From Martelella endophytica (GTDB taxonomy: Bacteria > Pseudomonadota > Alphaproteobacteria > Rhizobiales > Rhizobiaceae), in assembly GCF_000960975.1 (NCBI RefSeq), contig NZ_CP010803.1:4247818-4311817 (forward strand): a DNA stretch of 64,000 nt, in the 5' to 3' direction. The notes below the pieces were generated by a model. It was not told the origin of the DNA. It did not search any database and saw only the letters and a list, made by a program, of their open reading frames with translations. Both the position numbers and the translations under genes were made by a program. Of the stretch, positions 1 through 8,896 are shown piece by piece. Each line of letters begins with the position of its first letter. The stretch's first letter is position 1.

Positions 1-80
1 GTCCCCAGTTGCGTTGCAAGTGCGGGAAATCGTAGGCGCCGGCGGCCGGGCGGGGATTTGCGGGGAAAAGCGGGCAACGA

Positions 81-110
81 AAAAGCGCGGTCCCGTGCGG
101 GGCCGCGCTT
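81..110 (-). terminator. Intrinsic terminator after wrbA
   Basis: GC-rich stem with arms AAGCGCGGTCCC and GGGGCCGCGCTT around a short loop. On the minus strand it is followed by a T-rich run, 27 bases downstream of the wrbA stop codon. It reads as a rho-independent terminator for the minus-strand gene. Confidence 0.75.
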
Positions 111-136
111 CTTCAAATCAGCTTGCGGACGATGCC

Positions 137-736
137 TTATGCAGCGGTCTTCGCAGCGATCTTGGCAACATGGGCGCCCTGGAAGCGTGCAGCATCGAGT
201 TCAACGGCGGACGGCATGCGCGAGCCATCGCCTTCGGTGATCGTGCTGGCGCCGTAGGGCGAGCCGCCCTTGACTTCGTCAACGCCCATCTGGCCGGCAA
301 AGGCGTAAGGCAGGCCGACGACGATCATGCCGTGATGCAGAAGCGTCGGGATGAAGCTGAGGATGGTCGATTCCTGGCCGCCGTGCTGGGTTGCGGAAGC
401 GGTGAACACCGAGCCCACCTTGCCCACCAGCTTGCCCGAGGCCCACAGGCCGCCGGTCTGGTCGACGAAGTTGCGCATCTGCGAGGCGACCGTGCCGAAA
501 CGGGTGCCGGCGCCGAAGATGATGGCGTCGTATTCTTCCAGTTCGGCCGGCGTAGCGATCGGGGCTTCCTGGTCGAGCTTGAAGTGCGAAGCCTTGGCGA
601 CTTCTTCCGGAACCAGCTCGGGAACGCGCTTGATGGTGACTTCGGCGCCTTCGGACTTGGCGCCCTCAGCTACGGCCTTCGCCATCGCTTCGATATGGCC
701 ATAGGCCGAGTAGTAGAGAACGAGAACTTTTGCCAT
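137..736 (-). CDS. wrbA: NAD(P)H:quinone oxidoreductase WrbA
   Basis: This 199-residue flavodoxin-like protein belongs to the WrbA family, FMN enzymes that reduce quinones by two electrons with NAD(P)H and so avoid semiquinone radicals. The N-terminal strand ends in the phosphate-binding loop around residues 10-15 (SAYGHI). The family FMN loops follow at about 76-81 (AGTRFG) and 113-123 ([11 protein letters not shown]). Length matches the family. The start is set at the internal ATG (MAKVLVLYY) because AGGAG lies nine bases upstream; an upstream in-frame ATG would add eight poorly conserved residues. It is monocistronic, with its own terminator, and cytoplasmic. Confidence 0.95.
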   Translation of the reverse strand: MAKVLVLYYSAYGHIEAMAKAVAEGAKSEGAEVTIKRVPELVPEEVAKASHFKLDQEAPIATPAELEEYDAIIFGAGTRFGTVASQMRNFVDQTGGLWASGKLVGKVGSVFTASATQHGGQESTILSFIPTLLHHGMIVVGLPYAFAGQMGVDEVKGGSPYGASTITEGDGSRMPSAVELDAARFQGAHVAKIAAKTAA

Positions 737-921
737 TTCAGTAAACTCCTGTTCTGACACATCGTCAGAGATTGAAAACCTGTCACCGAGTTAATAGCGG
801 GGTCGGGAAGTGTCCAGACAGCCAAGAGAAGACGCACTGTTCACCCGATGCCCACGGCGGGCTTGAACAAAACGTCATAAATGTCCAAGAGTGTGACCGC
901 CCACCAGAAAGAGACCCGATC

Positions 922-1674
922 ATGACCGACGCCACCGCGATTCCCACCGCCGCCATGCTCGCCATCGGCGACGAACTGCTCTCCGGCCGCACCAAGGACC
1001 GCAATATCGGTCACCTCGCGGACCAGATGACGCTTGCCGGCATCGAACTGAAGGAAGTGCGCATCGTCGCCGATGACCAGGATGCGATCGTCGAGGCGGT
1101 CGACGCGCTTTCCGGGCGCTACACCTATGTCTTCACCTCCGGCGGCATCGGCGGCACGCATGACGACATCACCGCCGATGCGGTCTCCGCGGCCTTCGGG
1201 CGTCCATGCATCTACAATGACGAGGCGATGGCCATCCTGACGGCGCACTACCAGCGCCGCGGGGTCGAGTTCACCAGCTCGCGCCAGCGCATGGCGCGCA
1301 TGCCGGAAGGTGCCGCCCTCATCGAAAACCCCGTCTCCGCCGCCCCCGGCTTCATCATCGGCAACGTTCATGTCATGGCGGGCGTGCCGCAGGTGTTCGA
1401 GGCGATGCTCGCCAATGTTCTTCCGACGCTCAAGGGCGCAGCCCCGGTGATCAGCGAGGCCATTGATTGCCCCTATGGCGAGGGTGATTACGGCGCCCTG
1501 CTTGCCGATATCCAGAAGGCGCATCCGCAAACCTCGATCGGCTCCTATCCCCGCTTCGGCGCCGATGGCTTCCACAGCCAGATCGTCGTGCGTGCCCGCG
1601 ACCGCAGCCTTGTCGAAGCGGCCGCTTCGGCCGTGCGCGAAATGATCGTCACCCTCGAACGGAAACGCGGCTGA
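922..1674 (+). CDS. CinA-like molybdopterin-binding (MoaB/MogA-type) domain protein
   Basis: The 250-residue protein carries the MoCF/CinA N-terminal domain: GDELLSG at residues 16-22 and the TSGGIGGTHDD loop at about 72-82, which in this fold binds a nucleotide or pterin. Full-length CinA proteins of about 420 residues add a C-terminal nicotinamide-nucleotide amidase domain, which is absent here. This is the short 'competence/damage-inducible protein A' form common in rhizobia. The start ATG follows AGAAAGAGA. The true substrate cannot be told from sequence; ADP-ribose pyrophosphatase activity is known for some CinA N-terminal domains, but applying it here is inference. Confidence 0.85.
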   Translation: MTDATAIPTAAMLAIGDELLSGRTKDRNIGHLADQMTLAGIELKEVRIVADDQDAIVEAVDALSGRYTYVFTSGGIGGTHDDITADAVSAAFGRPCIYNDEAMAILTAHYQRRGVEFTSSRQRMARMPEGAALIENPVSAAPGFIIGNVHVMAGVPQVFEAMLANVLPTLKGAAPVISEAIDCPYGEGDYGALLADIQKAHPQTSIGSYPRFGADGFHSQIVVRARDRSLVEAAASAVREMIVTLERKRG

Positions 1675-1824
1675 AAGGCGAGCGAAACCGGGTGATTGCG
1701 AGCGTTTTAATCTCGTATTCGCCGTGGCCGGCATTATGTTAATGTAAGGAAAACGGAAGAGACCGGACAACGGCCTCCGATGGTTTCGACAGCGGGTGAA
1801 ACAACGGCTCAAAGGAGTTACGAG

Positions 1825-2667
1825 ATGACCTACAAGACCATTCTTTCCGTGATGGAATCACCGGACCAGGCTGGCGGATTCCTTGATTATGCCGTTCAGC
1901 TGGTGCGCATGTTCGACGCCCACCTCGTCGGCCTGCACGCTGAAACCGTCAGTGCCACGCCGATCGTCGCGCCGATGGAAATTCCCGACCCGGTCTCGAT
2001 CCAGGCGCTTCAGGATGTGGCCGAAAAACGCAGCGCGGAGCTTGCCGAGATTTTCCGCAACCGCTGCGACCGCGAGGGGATTTCCTACGAATGGCGGAAG
2101 ATCGCGACCTCAGTCGGCTTCGCCGGCTCTGCCGTCGTTGACAGCGCCCGCACCGCCGACCTGATCATCGCCCCGCAGGCGAGCCCCGACGCACCCGGCG
2201 ATGCCCGCGCCGATTTCGAGAGCTTCCTGTTCGAAAGCGGCCGGCCGGTACTCCTCGTTCCGCATGTCGCACGGGCTGCGAAGTCCTTCGACAAGGTACT
2301 GATTGCATGGAACGGCTCGCGTGAGGCGGCCCGTGCCACCTTCGACGCCATGCCCTTCCTGAAAAGGGCAAACGAGGTGGAAATCTTCTCGGTCAATCCG
2401 CGCGATACAGGTGACCAGACCAGCGACATGTCGAGCGCCGAAATTGCCGCGACCCTGTCGCGCCACGGCATCAATGTCACTGCCGTCAACGCGCATGCCG
2501 ACAAGGCGAAGGCGGCGACACTCATCGAAAACCGCATGTCCGACAGCTCCATCGACCTTCTGGTGATGGGCGCCTACACCCATTCGCGCCTGTGGGAATT
2601 GCTGTTCGGCGGCGTCACCCGCACCCTGCTGGAATCGATGACGGCCGTGACGCTGATGTCGCGGTAA
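1825..2667 (+). CDS. Universal stress protein, tandem UspA domains
   Basis: A 280-residue cytoplasmic protein made of two Usp-type Rossmann-like domains (about 1-145 and 150-280). The second domain ends with the ATP-binding signature in its usual C-terminal place (MGAY, then FGGVTRTLL). The start is preceded by a perfect AAAGGAG. Tandem Usp proteins of this size are common in alphaproteobacteria and are usually induced by stationary phase, low oxygen or oxidative stress; the exact role is unknown. No promoter or FNR-type site was recognised in the 150 bases upstream. Confidence 0.9.
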   Translation: MTYKTILSVMESPDQAGGFLDYAVQLVRMFDAHLVGLHAETVSATPIVAPMEIPDPVSIQALQDVAEKRSAELAEIFRNRCDREGISYEWRKIATSVGFAGSAVVDSARTADLIIAPQASPDAPGDARADFESFLFESGRPVLLVPHVARAAKSFDKVLIAWNGSREAARATFDAMPFLKRANEVEIFSVNPRDTGDQTSDMSSAEIAATLSRHGINVTAVNAHADKAKAATLIENRMSDSSIDLLVMGAYTHSRLWELLFGGVTRTLLESMTAVTLMSR

Positions 2668-2715
2668 ACGCATTATCGGCAACGTCCTTGCCGAAAACAC
2701 CGGAACAAAAGGGCT

Positions 2716-2739
2716 GAAGGCAAGCTCCGGCTTGCCTTC
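2716..2739. other. Perfect 10-bp hairpin after the universal stress gene
   Basis: Arms GAAGGCAAGC and GCTTGCCTTC flank the loop TCCG. It lies 49 bases downstream of the stress-protein stop. There is no T-run on the plus side, so it is an RNA-stabilising hairpin or a weak terminator rather than a canonical one. Confidence 0.5.
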
Positions 2740-2855
2740 CGTCGGCGATTGCGGCTATTAGCGTGCAAATTGCGCCCGGCGGCGGTGAGCTGCGGGCGCA
2801 TCCTTGTTGCAACAGGCGCTCGCAACGGCGCCGCCCTGACGGTTCGGAGCACGCC

Positions 2856-3350
2856 ATGTCCCTTCCCGAAAAAGCCTTTCCCGTTTCCTGGGACCAGTTC
2901 CACCGCGACGCCCGCGCGCTCGCCTGGCGCCTTTCGAGCGCCGGCCGCTCGTTCAACGCGATCGTCTGCGTTACCCGCGGCGGGCTTGTACCGGCGGCAA
3001 TCATCTCGCGCGAGCTCGAAATCCGCCTGATCGAGACGGTCTGCATCGCGAGCTATCACGACTACACCAGCCAGGGCGAGACGCTGCTGCTGAAGGGCAT
3101 TTCCGAGGAACTGACGAAGGATGGCGGCGAAGGTGTGCTGATCATCGACGACCTCACCGACACCGGCAACACCGCCCGCGAGGTGCGCGAAATGCTGCCG
3201 AAGGCACACTTCGCCTGCGTCTACGCCAAGCCGAAGGGCGTGCCCCTGGTCGATACCTTCGTCACCGAGGTCAGCCAGGACACGTGGATTTACTTCCCCT
3301 GGGACATGGGCTTCACCTATCAGGAGCCGATCTCGAAGGGGCCGAAGTAA
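2856..3350 (+). CDS. gpt: Xanthine phosphoribosyltransferase
   Basis: A 164-residue purine phosphoribosyltransferase. It transfers the ribose-5-phosphate of PRPP to xanthine or guanine in purine salvage. The PRPP-binding loop [12 protein letters not shown] sits at about residues 95-106 and the N-terminal TRGGL loop at 40-44. Length matches the Gpt family (about 152-165). The chosen ATG has a modest GGAG nine bases upstream; an in-frame extension of 31 codons shows no family similarity and is rejected. A strong terminator follows closely, so the gene is monocistronic. Confidence 0.93.
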   Translation: MSLPEKAFPVSWDQFHRDARALAWRLSSAGRSFNAIVCVTRGGLVPAAIISRELEIRLIETVCIASYHDYTSQGETLLLKGISEELTKDGGEGVLIIDDLTDTGNTAREVREMLPKAHFACVYAKPKGVPLVDTFVTEVSQDTWIYFPWDMGFTYQEPISKGPK

Positions 3351-3370
3351 AAGTTCATCCAGGACAAACA

Positions 3371-3409
3371 AAAAACGCCCGGCCGTCTTCCCAGCGGCCG
3401 GGCGTTTTC
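3371..3409. terminator. Bidirectional intrinsic terminator
   Basis: Stem arms AAAACGCCCGGCCG and CGGCCGGGCGTTTT flank a nine-base loop. A/T tracts on both sides let it serve gpt on the plus strand and the convergent small membrane-protein gene on the minus strand. Confidence 0.85.
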
Positions 3410-3425
3410 GCTGCGGCAGGGGGTG

Positions 3426-3641
3426 TTACCGCTTGCGGAGGCGCTGCACCGGTCGCGTCGTCATCGGTGCGAAATAGTGTGTCAGCACCGGGCCGGAGAC
3501 CCAGGCGATCAACAGCATTGCGGGGATCAGAAACATCTTCGCGTTCTCAAGCGTCGGCACCATGGTGATGATGGTCACAACGAGCGAGAAACCGATCGCA
3601 ATCACAAGATAGGCAAAAAAGCGGGCTGGGAGCTTTTCCAT
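3426..3641 (-). CDS. Small two-helix membrane protein, unknown function
   Basis: Predicted 71-residue protein with two hydrophobic segments (about residues 7-27 and 36-58) and a basic C-terminus rich in arginine (RPVQRLRKR). Two nearby ATGs are possible. The inner one (MEKLPARFF) is preferred because GGAG lies six bases before it; the other adds METE. I do not recognise a family. Support comes from the clean coding pattern, the good ribosome-binding site and the shared terminator with gpt. It probably sits in the inner membrane. Confidence 0.6.
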   Translation of the reverse strand: MEKLPARFFAYLVIAIGFSLVVTIITMVPTLENAKMFLIPAMLLIAWVSGPVLTHYFAPMTTRPVQRLRKR

Positions 3642-3827
3642 TTCCGTCTCCATTCGTGTTGCATGGTAAACGCGAGGTGAAGAAAAGAGTTCCTGCCGGT
3701 GTGAAGATTGCGGGTTTACCGTGAACATCGCCGCATTCGATCCTTTTCCATGAGGGGGAGATCGTTTTGGGCTTTGTTGCGCGTGTTGAAAGCTTGGCGG
3801 ACAAAGCCGCCGACGCCCATTCAGGCC

Positions 3828-5138
3828 TCAGCGGCCGCGCTCTTTCCTGAGCTTGTCCCACCATTGCAGGCGCTTGGCGATTTCGCGCTCGAAGCCGCGT
3901 TCGGGCGGATCGTAGAATTTCTGCCGCCCGAGTTCGGTGGGAAAATAGTCCTGCCCCGAGAAAGCGTCCGGCTGGTCGTGGTCATAGCGATAACCGTCGC
4001 CGTAGCCTTCGGACTTCATCAGCTTGGTCGGCGCGTTGAGGATGTGCTTCGGCGGCAGCAGCGAACCGTGCTCCTTTGCCACCCGCGTGGCCGCCTTGAA
4101 GGCGGTGTAGACGCCGTTCGATTTCGGTGCGGTGGCGAGATAGACGCAAGCCTGCGCCAGTGCCAGTTCGCCTTCCGGCGAACCAAGGAAATCATAGGCA
4201 TCCTTCGCCGCATTGGCGACAACCAGGGCCTGCGGGTCGGCGAGACCGATGTCCTCGACGGCCATGCGCACCAGCCGGCGGCCGAGGAACAGCGGGTCCT
4301 CGCCAGCATCGAACATGCGGGCGAGATAATAGAGCGCGGCATCGGGATCGGAGCCGCGCACGGACTTATGCAGCGCCGAGATCAGATTGTAATGCCCGTC
4401 CTGGCCCTTGTCGTAGATCGGCGCCCGGCGCTGAACGATCGCGAGCAGGCTCTGCGGGTCGAGGCGTTCATCGGCCCGCGCCGAACGCCAGATCTCCTCC
4501 GACAGCGTCAGGATCGCGCGGCCATCGCCATCGGCCATCATCACCAGCGTCTCGCGCGCCGCGTCATCGAGCGGCAGCGGCTTGCCCTCCGCCGCCTCTG
4601 CCCGCGTCATCAGTTCGGCCAGGCTTTCTGCGTCATGCGACCGGAAGGTCAGAACACGGGCCCGTGAGAGCAAAGCGGCGTTGAGCTCGAAGGACGGGTT
4701 TTCGGTGGTCGCGCCGACGAGGATGATCGTGCCATCCTCCATGACCGGCAGGAAACTGTCCTGCTGGGCGCGGTTGAAGCGATGGATCTCGTCGACGAAC
4801 AGCAGCGTCTGGCGGCCGTTCATCCGTCGGGCGCGGGCAGACTCGAACACCTTCTTCAGGTCCGCAACGCCGGAAAAGATCGCCGATATCTGCTCGAAGG
4901 CGAGGTCCGCCTCGCCCGAGAGCAACCGTGCGACCGTGGTCTTGCCGGTGCCCGGCGGCCCCCAGAAGATCATCGACCCGAGGGAGCCGGAGGCGATCAT
5001 CCGCGTCAGCGCCCCATCGGGACCCGTCAGGTGCGGCTGACCGGTGACTTCGGAAAGATGCTTTGGCCGCAGCCGGTCGGCAAGCGGCCGCTTCTTTTCG
5101 ACGTCCTCCGGGACTTTCGGGGCGAACAGGTCATTCAT
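3828..5138 (-). CDS. rarA: Replication-associated recombination protein A (AAA+ ATPase)
   Basis: A 436-residue RarA/MgsA/WRNIP1-family AAA+ ATPase that acts at stalled or collapsed replication forks with SSB and RecA. Walker A is GPPGTGKT at residues 60-67, Walker B LLFVDEIHR at about 112-120, and the sensor-1 segment GATTENPSF at 142-150, all intact. The C-terminal tetramerisation domain ends with the family-typical DPPERGFE stretch. The start ATG overlaps the stop of the upstream protease gene by four bases (ATGA), so the two are translationally coupled. Length matches the family (about 430-450). Confidence 0.95.
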   Translation of the reverse strand: MNDLFAPKVPEDVEKKRPLADRLRPKHLSEVTGQPHLTGPDGALTRMIASGSLGSMIFWGPPGTGKTTVARLLSGEADLAFEQISAIFSGVADLKKVFESARARRMNGRQTLLFVDEIHRFNRAQQDSFLPVMEDGTIILVGATTENPSFELNAALLSRARVLTFRSHDAESLAELMTRAEAAEGKPLPLDDAARETLVMMADGDGRAILTLSEEIWRSARADERLDPQSLLAIVQRRAPIYDKGQDGHYNLISALHKSVRGSDPDAALYYLARMFDAGEDPLFLGRRLVRMAVEDIGLADPQALVVANAAKDAYDFLGSPEGELALAQACVYLATAPKSNGVYTAFKAATRVAKEHGSLLPPKHILNAPTKLMKSEGYGDGYRYDHDQPDAFSGQDYFPTELGRQKFYDPPERGFEREIAKRLQWWDKLRKERGR

Positions 5139-6538
5139 CTCAGAATCTGGTTTATCATCCTGCCGCCGCGGTTCAAGGAAAGACGCCAGTAGCCGGGGTT
5201 TTCTGAAGCCTCGTCTTCCAGCGTTCCCGTCGAATCGATCTCGTTGCCGTTGACGGCGACAATGATATCGCCCTTGGCAAAGCCGATCCGCGCCGCGGGC
5301 GAGCCGTTGGCAACATCGGAAACCGCCACACCATCAGATATATCGGGCAGGCGCAACTCCTGCGCCACGCGCGGCGACACATTTTCCACCGTCAGTCCGG
5401 CGAAGGGATTGTTGCCGCCGATCACCCGCGTGTCGCGCGGCGGGTCTTCGGGCGCAAGCGAAAGCGGCAGCTTGACATCGGTGAGCTCGCCGTCACGCTC
5501 GACGGAGAGATTGGCCGTATTGCCCGTGCCGATCACCGTCAGCCGGTAAAGCAGAGCATCGGGATGCTGGATCGGGGTGCCGTTGACGGCAACGATCACG
5601 GAGCCGGCCTTCAGCCCGGCCTTGTCTGCCGGACCACCCTTGCGCACCGCAGAGACGATGGCGCCGCGCGCGGCCTTCAGGCCGACGGCCTCGGCGATAT
5701 CGGAAGAGACCGGCCCGAAGGTTGCCCCGACATAGGGCGTCTGGAAATAGTCCTGGCCGCTTTCGGCAGCGGCGACGAAGACCTTGACCATGTTGGCCGG
5801 GATGGCAAAGCCGATGCCGTTCGAACCGCCGCCCTTGGAGAAGATCGCCGTGTTGATGCCGATGAGTTCGCCCTTCATGTTGAGCAGCGCGCCGCCGGAA
5901 TTGCCGGGGTTGATGGCCGCGTCGGTCTGCAGGAAGAAGCCGAACTCGCCGTCGGTGATCGAGTTGCGGGCAAGCCCCGATATGATGCCGCTCGTCACCG
6001 TCTGGCCGACACCGAACGGATTGCCGATCGCCAGCGAAATGTCACCGACCTCCACGGCATCGGAATCGCCGATCGGGATGGTCGGGAAGGTTTCGTCCGA
6101 CGTGATCTTCAGCACCGCCAGATCGTAGCGATCGTCCTTCATCAGCACCTTACAGGGAAATTCGCGCCCATCGGATAGCGCGACCCGGACATCGTCGGCG
6201 TCGGCAATCACGTGGTTGTTGGTAATGACGATGCCGTCCTTGGCGACGATCACCCCGGAGCCGAGCGCCATCTGCTTTTCCGACCGTCCAGGCATCTGCT
6301 GGCCAAAGAACTGGCCGAAGAAGGGATCGGAGAAGAGCGGCGACATCCGCCGCGTCACCATGCGTTCGGCGTAGACATTCACCACCGCCGGCGTCGTCTG
6401 CTTCACCAGGGGCGCATAGGACATCATCACGTCGGATTGGGAGGATGGCACGGCACGGACGTCGTCGGCGAGCGCGCCGGTAAAGCTCATGCCGACGATA
6501 AGGGCGGCGGCGGAAATGCGGGTGAAGGCTGCGGTCAT
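5135..6538 (-). CDS. Do/DegP-family periplasmic serine protease
   Basis: A 467-residue HtrA-type protease with an N-terminal signal peptide (about residues 1-25, ending ALA-DD). The trypsin-like domain has the catalytic triad His109 (NNHV), Asp139 (RYDLAV) and Ser214 (GNSGG). Two PDZ domains follow, roughly 265-355 and 375-465. It degrades or refolds misfolded envelope proteins. The start follows AGGACC in the right place. It is the first gene of a two-gene unit with rarA, an order often seen in rhizobia; the link is probably transcriptional only. DegP, DegQ and MucD cannot be told apart by reading. Confidence 0.93.
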   Translation of the reverse strand: MTAAFTRISAAALIVGMSFTGALADDVRAVPSSQSDVMMSYAPLVKQTTPAVVNVYAERMVTRRMSPLFSDPFFGQFFGQQMPGRSEKQMALGSGVIVAKDGIVITNNHVIADADDVRVALSDGREFPCKVLMKDDRYDLAVLKITSDETFPTIPIGDSDAVEVGDISLAIGNPFGVGQTVTSGIISGLARNSITDGEFGFFLQTDAAINPGNSGGALLNMKGELIGINTAIFSKGGGSNGIGFAIPANMVKVFVAAAESGQDYFQTPYVGATFGPVSSDIAEAVGLKAARGAIVSAVRKGGPADKAGLKAGSVIVAVNGTPIQHPDALLYRLTVIGTGNTANLSVERDGELTDVKLPLSLAPEDPPRDTRVIGGNNPFAGLTVENVSPRVAQELRLPDISDGVAVSDVANGSPAARIGFAKGDIIVAVNGNEIDSTGTLEDEASENPGYWRLSLNRGGRMINQILR

Positions 6539-6701
6539 CTTGGTCCTGTCTTCCTCGATACGTCCATGGGTGAGCGCGCTTTTCGACCTGATGATATCAG
6601 ATCAGCGCCAGAAATGCGTGGCACGGGCGCAAGACACCCACGCCACTCCCTCGCAGCCGATTTATGGGGTCAAAATGGGCGGAACAATGGGCAAGAACAT
6701 T

Positions 6702-6734
6702 AAAAAACGGACCGATTTTGCAATCGATCCGTTT
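6702..6734 (-). terminator. Intrinsic terminator after the sulfatase-family gene
   Basis: Arms AACGGACCGATT and AATCGATCCGTT (one mismatch) with loop TTGC. On the minus strand the stem is followed by TTTTT. It lies 22 bases beyond the stop of the minus-strand sulfatase-family gene. Confidence 0.75.
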
Positions 6735-6755
6735 GTATTCACTTTCCTTCCCGCA

Positions 6756-8264
6756 CTAAGCGTAGCTGGGCAGCGGTTCTCCGCCGGCATCCTTCAGAAC
6801 CAGCGAGAACATATGTTTCACAATATCCGGATTATCGGCAGCAATGTCGTTCTGCTGATCGGGATCGGCGACGATGTCGTAAAGCACGGCCTCGCTGCCA
6901 TCGTTCTTCGAGATCATCGTATATTGCCGGTCGGAGACCCAGACATAATCGTTCATGCCGGAGGTGAAGTAATCCCGCGGATCGGATGGCGTCTCGCCCT
7001 CCAGCGTCGGCATCAGGTCGACACCGTCCAGCCTGGTTTCCGGTTCGATGCCGGCGAAGGACAGGATCGTCGGGGCAATGTCGTGGGTCGATGCGAAGTA
7101 GTCCATCGCCTCGCCGGCGCGCTTGCCGTCGGGATGGCGGATGAAGAACGGCGTGTCGGTCATCTCCGGCCACAGCGCGAAGGACGGTTTGCCGAGCGCT
7201 CCATGCTCGCCGAGCGCCATGCCGTGGTCACTGGTCATGATCACCAGCGAATTTTCCAGGAGCCCGAGCCGCTCCGCCTGCCCCATGAAATAGCCGATCC
7301 AGCGATCGACCATGGTCATCTCGCCGGCATAGAGCGCGCGCATGCGCTTGAGTTGCCGATCGGTCAGGTAGTCGCTCTTGCCGTAACGCGGGGAAACCGG
7401 CTCGGGATCGGTATAGCCGGGATCGTAGAGATCGGCATAGTGGCGCGGTGCATCCCAGGGCTCATGCGGATCGAAGGAATCGATCGCCAGGAAGAAGGGC
7501 TGGTCGGGCGGCGTGCTTTCGAGCATGCGCGCGGCGGTGCGAAACACCTTGGCGCAGAGATAGTCCTCCTCGCGGGCACGATCGGCATTGTTGGCAAGAT
7601 ACTGCTTCAGTTCGTTGGCAAGCAGCAGGTTTTCGCCCTTGGACGTCAGTTCCTCGCCGCCGGCATCCTGGTACATGTACTGATCGAGGAACCGGTCGTC
7701 GGCGAGCCATGGCGGCATGTAGTCGTCGCCCTCCTGCCCCCTTATCCACTGCAGCGACTTGAAGCCGCGCGCGAAATTCATCGAGGGCTTGAAGGTGTGC
7801 GGATTATCCGAGACCAGGATCGTCGTATAGCCGCCGGCCGACATCTGTTCGGCAAGCGTCGGCTGGTCATCGGGAATGTGCTGCCAGCCCCAGACGCCCG
7901 ATTCGTTGCCGCTGCGCTTGACCCAGTTTCGGAAGGGGAAGGTGCGCATGCCGCTGTGGATCGACCGCCGCGCCGGCACGGTGGGCATCGCCTCCGGTAC
8001 TGCGCGGGTGAAGCGCAGGCTGTCGGCGGCGAGCTTGTCGAGGTTCGGTGTCTGGATCCAGTCATTGCCATAGGCGCCGATATGGTCGCGCCGGGTCGTA
8101 TCGGTTACGATCAGGATCACATTCGGTTTCTCAGACCGGCTGGCCGCCGCGGCGGTCTGCGCTTGCGGTTTCTGTTCGGCCGCCAGCGCGCTGCCGACAA
8201 CGCCAAGGCTGACACCGGCCGCTGTGCCGGTGAGAAGACTGCGACGAGAAATGGAAAAAGCCAT
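6756..8264 (-). CDS. Tat-exported sulfatase-superfamily hydrolase with Thr at the formylglycine position
   Basis: A 502-residue member of the alkaline phosphatase/sulfatase superfamily. The N-terminus is a twin-arginine signal (SRRSLLTG, residues 6-13, then a hydrophobic stretch to about 29). Metal-binding motifs are visible: DTTRRDHIGAYG from residue 55 and SDHGMALGEHG later. The sulfatase maturation motif C/S-x-P-x-R reads T95-V-P-A-R99, so the residue that is converted to formylglycine in true sulfatases is threonine. The enzyme therefore cannot be a classical sulfatase. By analogy with phosphatases and phosphotransferases of the superfamily it could use Thr95 directly (inference). The substrate is unknown. 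Monocistronic. Confidence 0.88.
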   Translation of the reverse strand: MAFSISRRSLLTGTAAGVSLGVVGSALAAEQKPQAQTAAAASRSEKPNVILIVTDTTRRDHIGAYGNDWIQTPNLDKLAADSLRFTRAVPEAMPTVPARRSIHSGMRTFPFRNWVKRSGNESGVWGWQHIPDDQPTLAEQMSAGGYTTILVSDNPHTFKPSMNFARGFKSLQWIRGQEGDDYMPPWLADDRFLDQYMYQDAGGEELTSKGENLLLANELKQYLANNADRAREEDYLCAKVFRTAARMLESTPPDQPFFLAIDSFDPHEPWDAPRHYADLYDPGYTDPEPVSPRYGKSDYLTDRQLKRMRALYAGEMTMVDRWIGYFMGQAERLGLLENSLVIMTSDHGMALGEHGALGKPSFALWPEMTDTPFFIRHPDGKRAGEAMDYFASTHDIAPTILSFAGIEPETRLDGVDLMPTLEGETPSDPRDYFTSGMNDYVWVSDRQYTMISKNDGSEAVLYDIVADPDQQNDIAADNPDIVKHMFSLVLKDAGGEPLPSYA

Positions 8265-8345
8265 TGAAGCACTCCGTTGCGATAGCGAAGCCAGACGGTC
8301 TGCTGGCCCGAAAGCTTAATCGCCTGATTTACGAAGAGTTCCCTC

Positions 8346-8366
8346 TTGCGGTCGCTGCAACCGCAA
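8346..8366. other. Hairpin upstream of the LprI-like gene
   Basis: Perfect 7-bp inverted repeat, TTGCGGT and ACCGCAA, with a seven-base loop, 70 bases before the LprI-like start. It could be an operator or a leader hairpin; no factor can be assigned. Confidence 0.3.
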
Positions 8367-8436
8367 ATACCTCGAAATGGTCATAATTTGTTCAGCGAAT
8401 TCGATTATCTGCAATTTGAACGAGAAGGAGATTGCA

Positions 8437-8820
8437 ATGACTAACTTCCAAAACAAGGCAACACGTATCGCCATGGCCGCCGTCTTCACGACCGCGACCT
8501 GCATCGGCAGCGCTCTCGTCACAACGACGCCGGCCGCTGCCGCGAGCTTCGACTGCAACGCATCCGGCCTGACGCCGAATGAGAAGACCATCTGCGACAA
8601 CCGCGCGCTGAACGACGACGACGTCAAGATGGCGACGATGTACACCATGCTGAAGGGCCTGTTCGCGATGGGCGTTTCCGGCAACATGGGCGACGACCAG
8701 AAGGCCTGGCTCCAGACCCGCGAAGCCTGCGGCACCGATGTCAGCTGCATTGGCAAGGCCTATGACACGCGGATCGAACAGCTTCAGAAGCTTTACGACG
8801 GCATCGACAAGCCGCTCTGA
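8437..8820 (+). CDS. Secreted LprI-like (DUF1311) protein
   Basis: A 127-residue protein with a signal peptide ending near AAAA-SFDC (about residue 40). The mature part has the spaced cysteines and helices of the LprI/DUF1311 family: FDCNASGLTPNEKTIC, then a W followed by the C-x5-C pair REACGTDVSC. Mycobacterial LprI inhibits lysozyme, but most proteobacterial members are uncharacterised, so periplasmic lysozyme inhibition is only a family-based guess. The start is fixed by a perfect AGAAGGAG; the longer in-frame reading is rejected. Monocistronic with its own terminator. Confidence 0.85.
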   Translation: MTNFQNKATRIAMAAVFTTATCIGSALVTTTPAAAASFDCNASGLTPNEKTICDNRALNDDDVKMATMYTMLKGLFAMGVSGNMGDDQKAWLQTREACGTDVSCIGKAYDTRIEQLQKLYDGIDKPL

Positions 8821-8837
8821 TCGGCATTGAACTCAAA

Positions 8838-8877
8838 AGAAAAGCGCGGGACCTGAGCCCGCGCTTTTTGTTGTTTT
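8838..8877. terminator. Intrinsic terminator after the LprI-like gene
   Basis: Arms AAAGCGCGGG and CCCGCGCTTT with a seven-base loop, then TTGTTGTTTT on the plus strand. The A-rich left flank also lets it work for the convergent ilvD on the minus strand. Confidence 0.85.
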
Positions 8878-8896
8878 CCGTCGGTTATCCGGTTGC

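Noticed and set aside
6489..8267. A 592-codon plus-strand frame opposite the sulfatase-family gene
   Set aside because: Product is the typical His/Arg/Gly-rich antisense translation of a GC-rich gene; the minus-strand gene has a Tat signal and family motifs.
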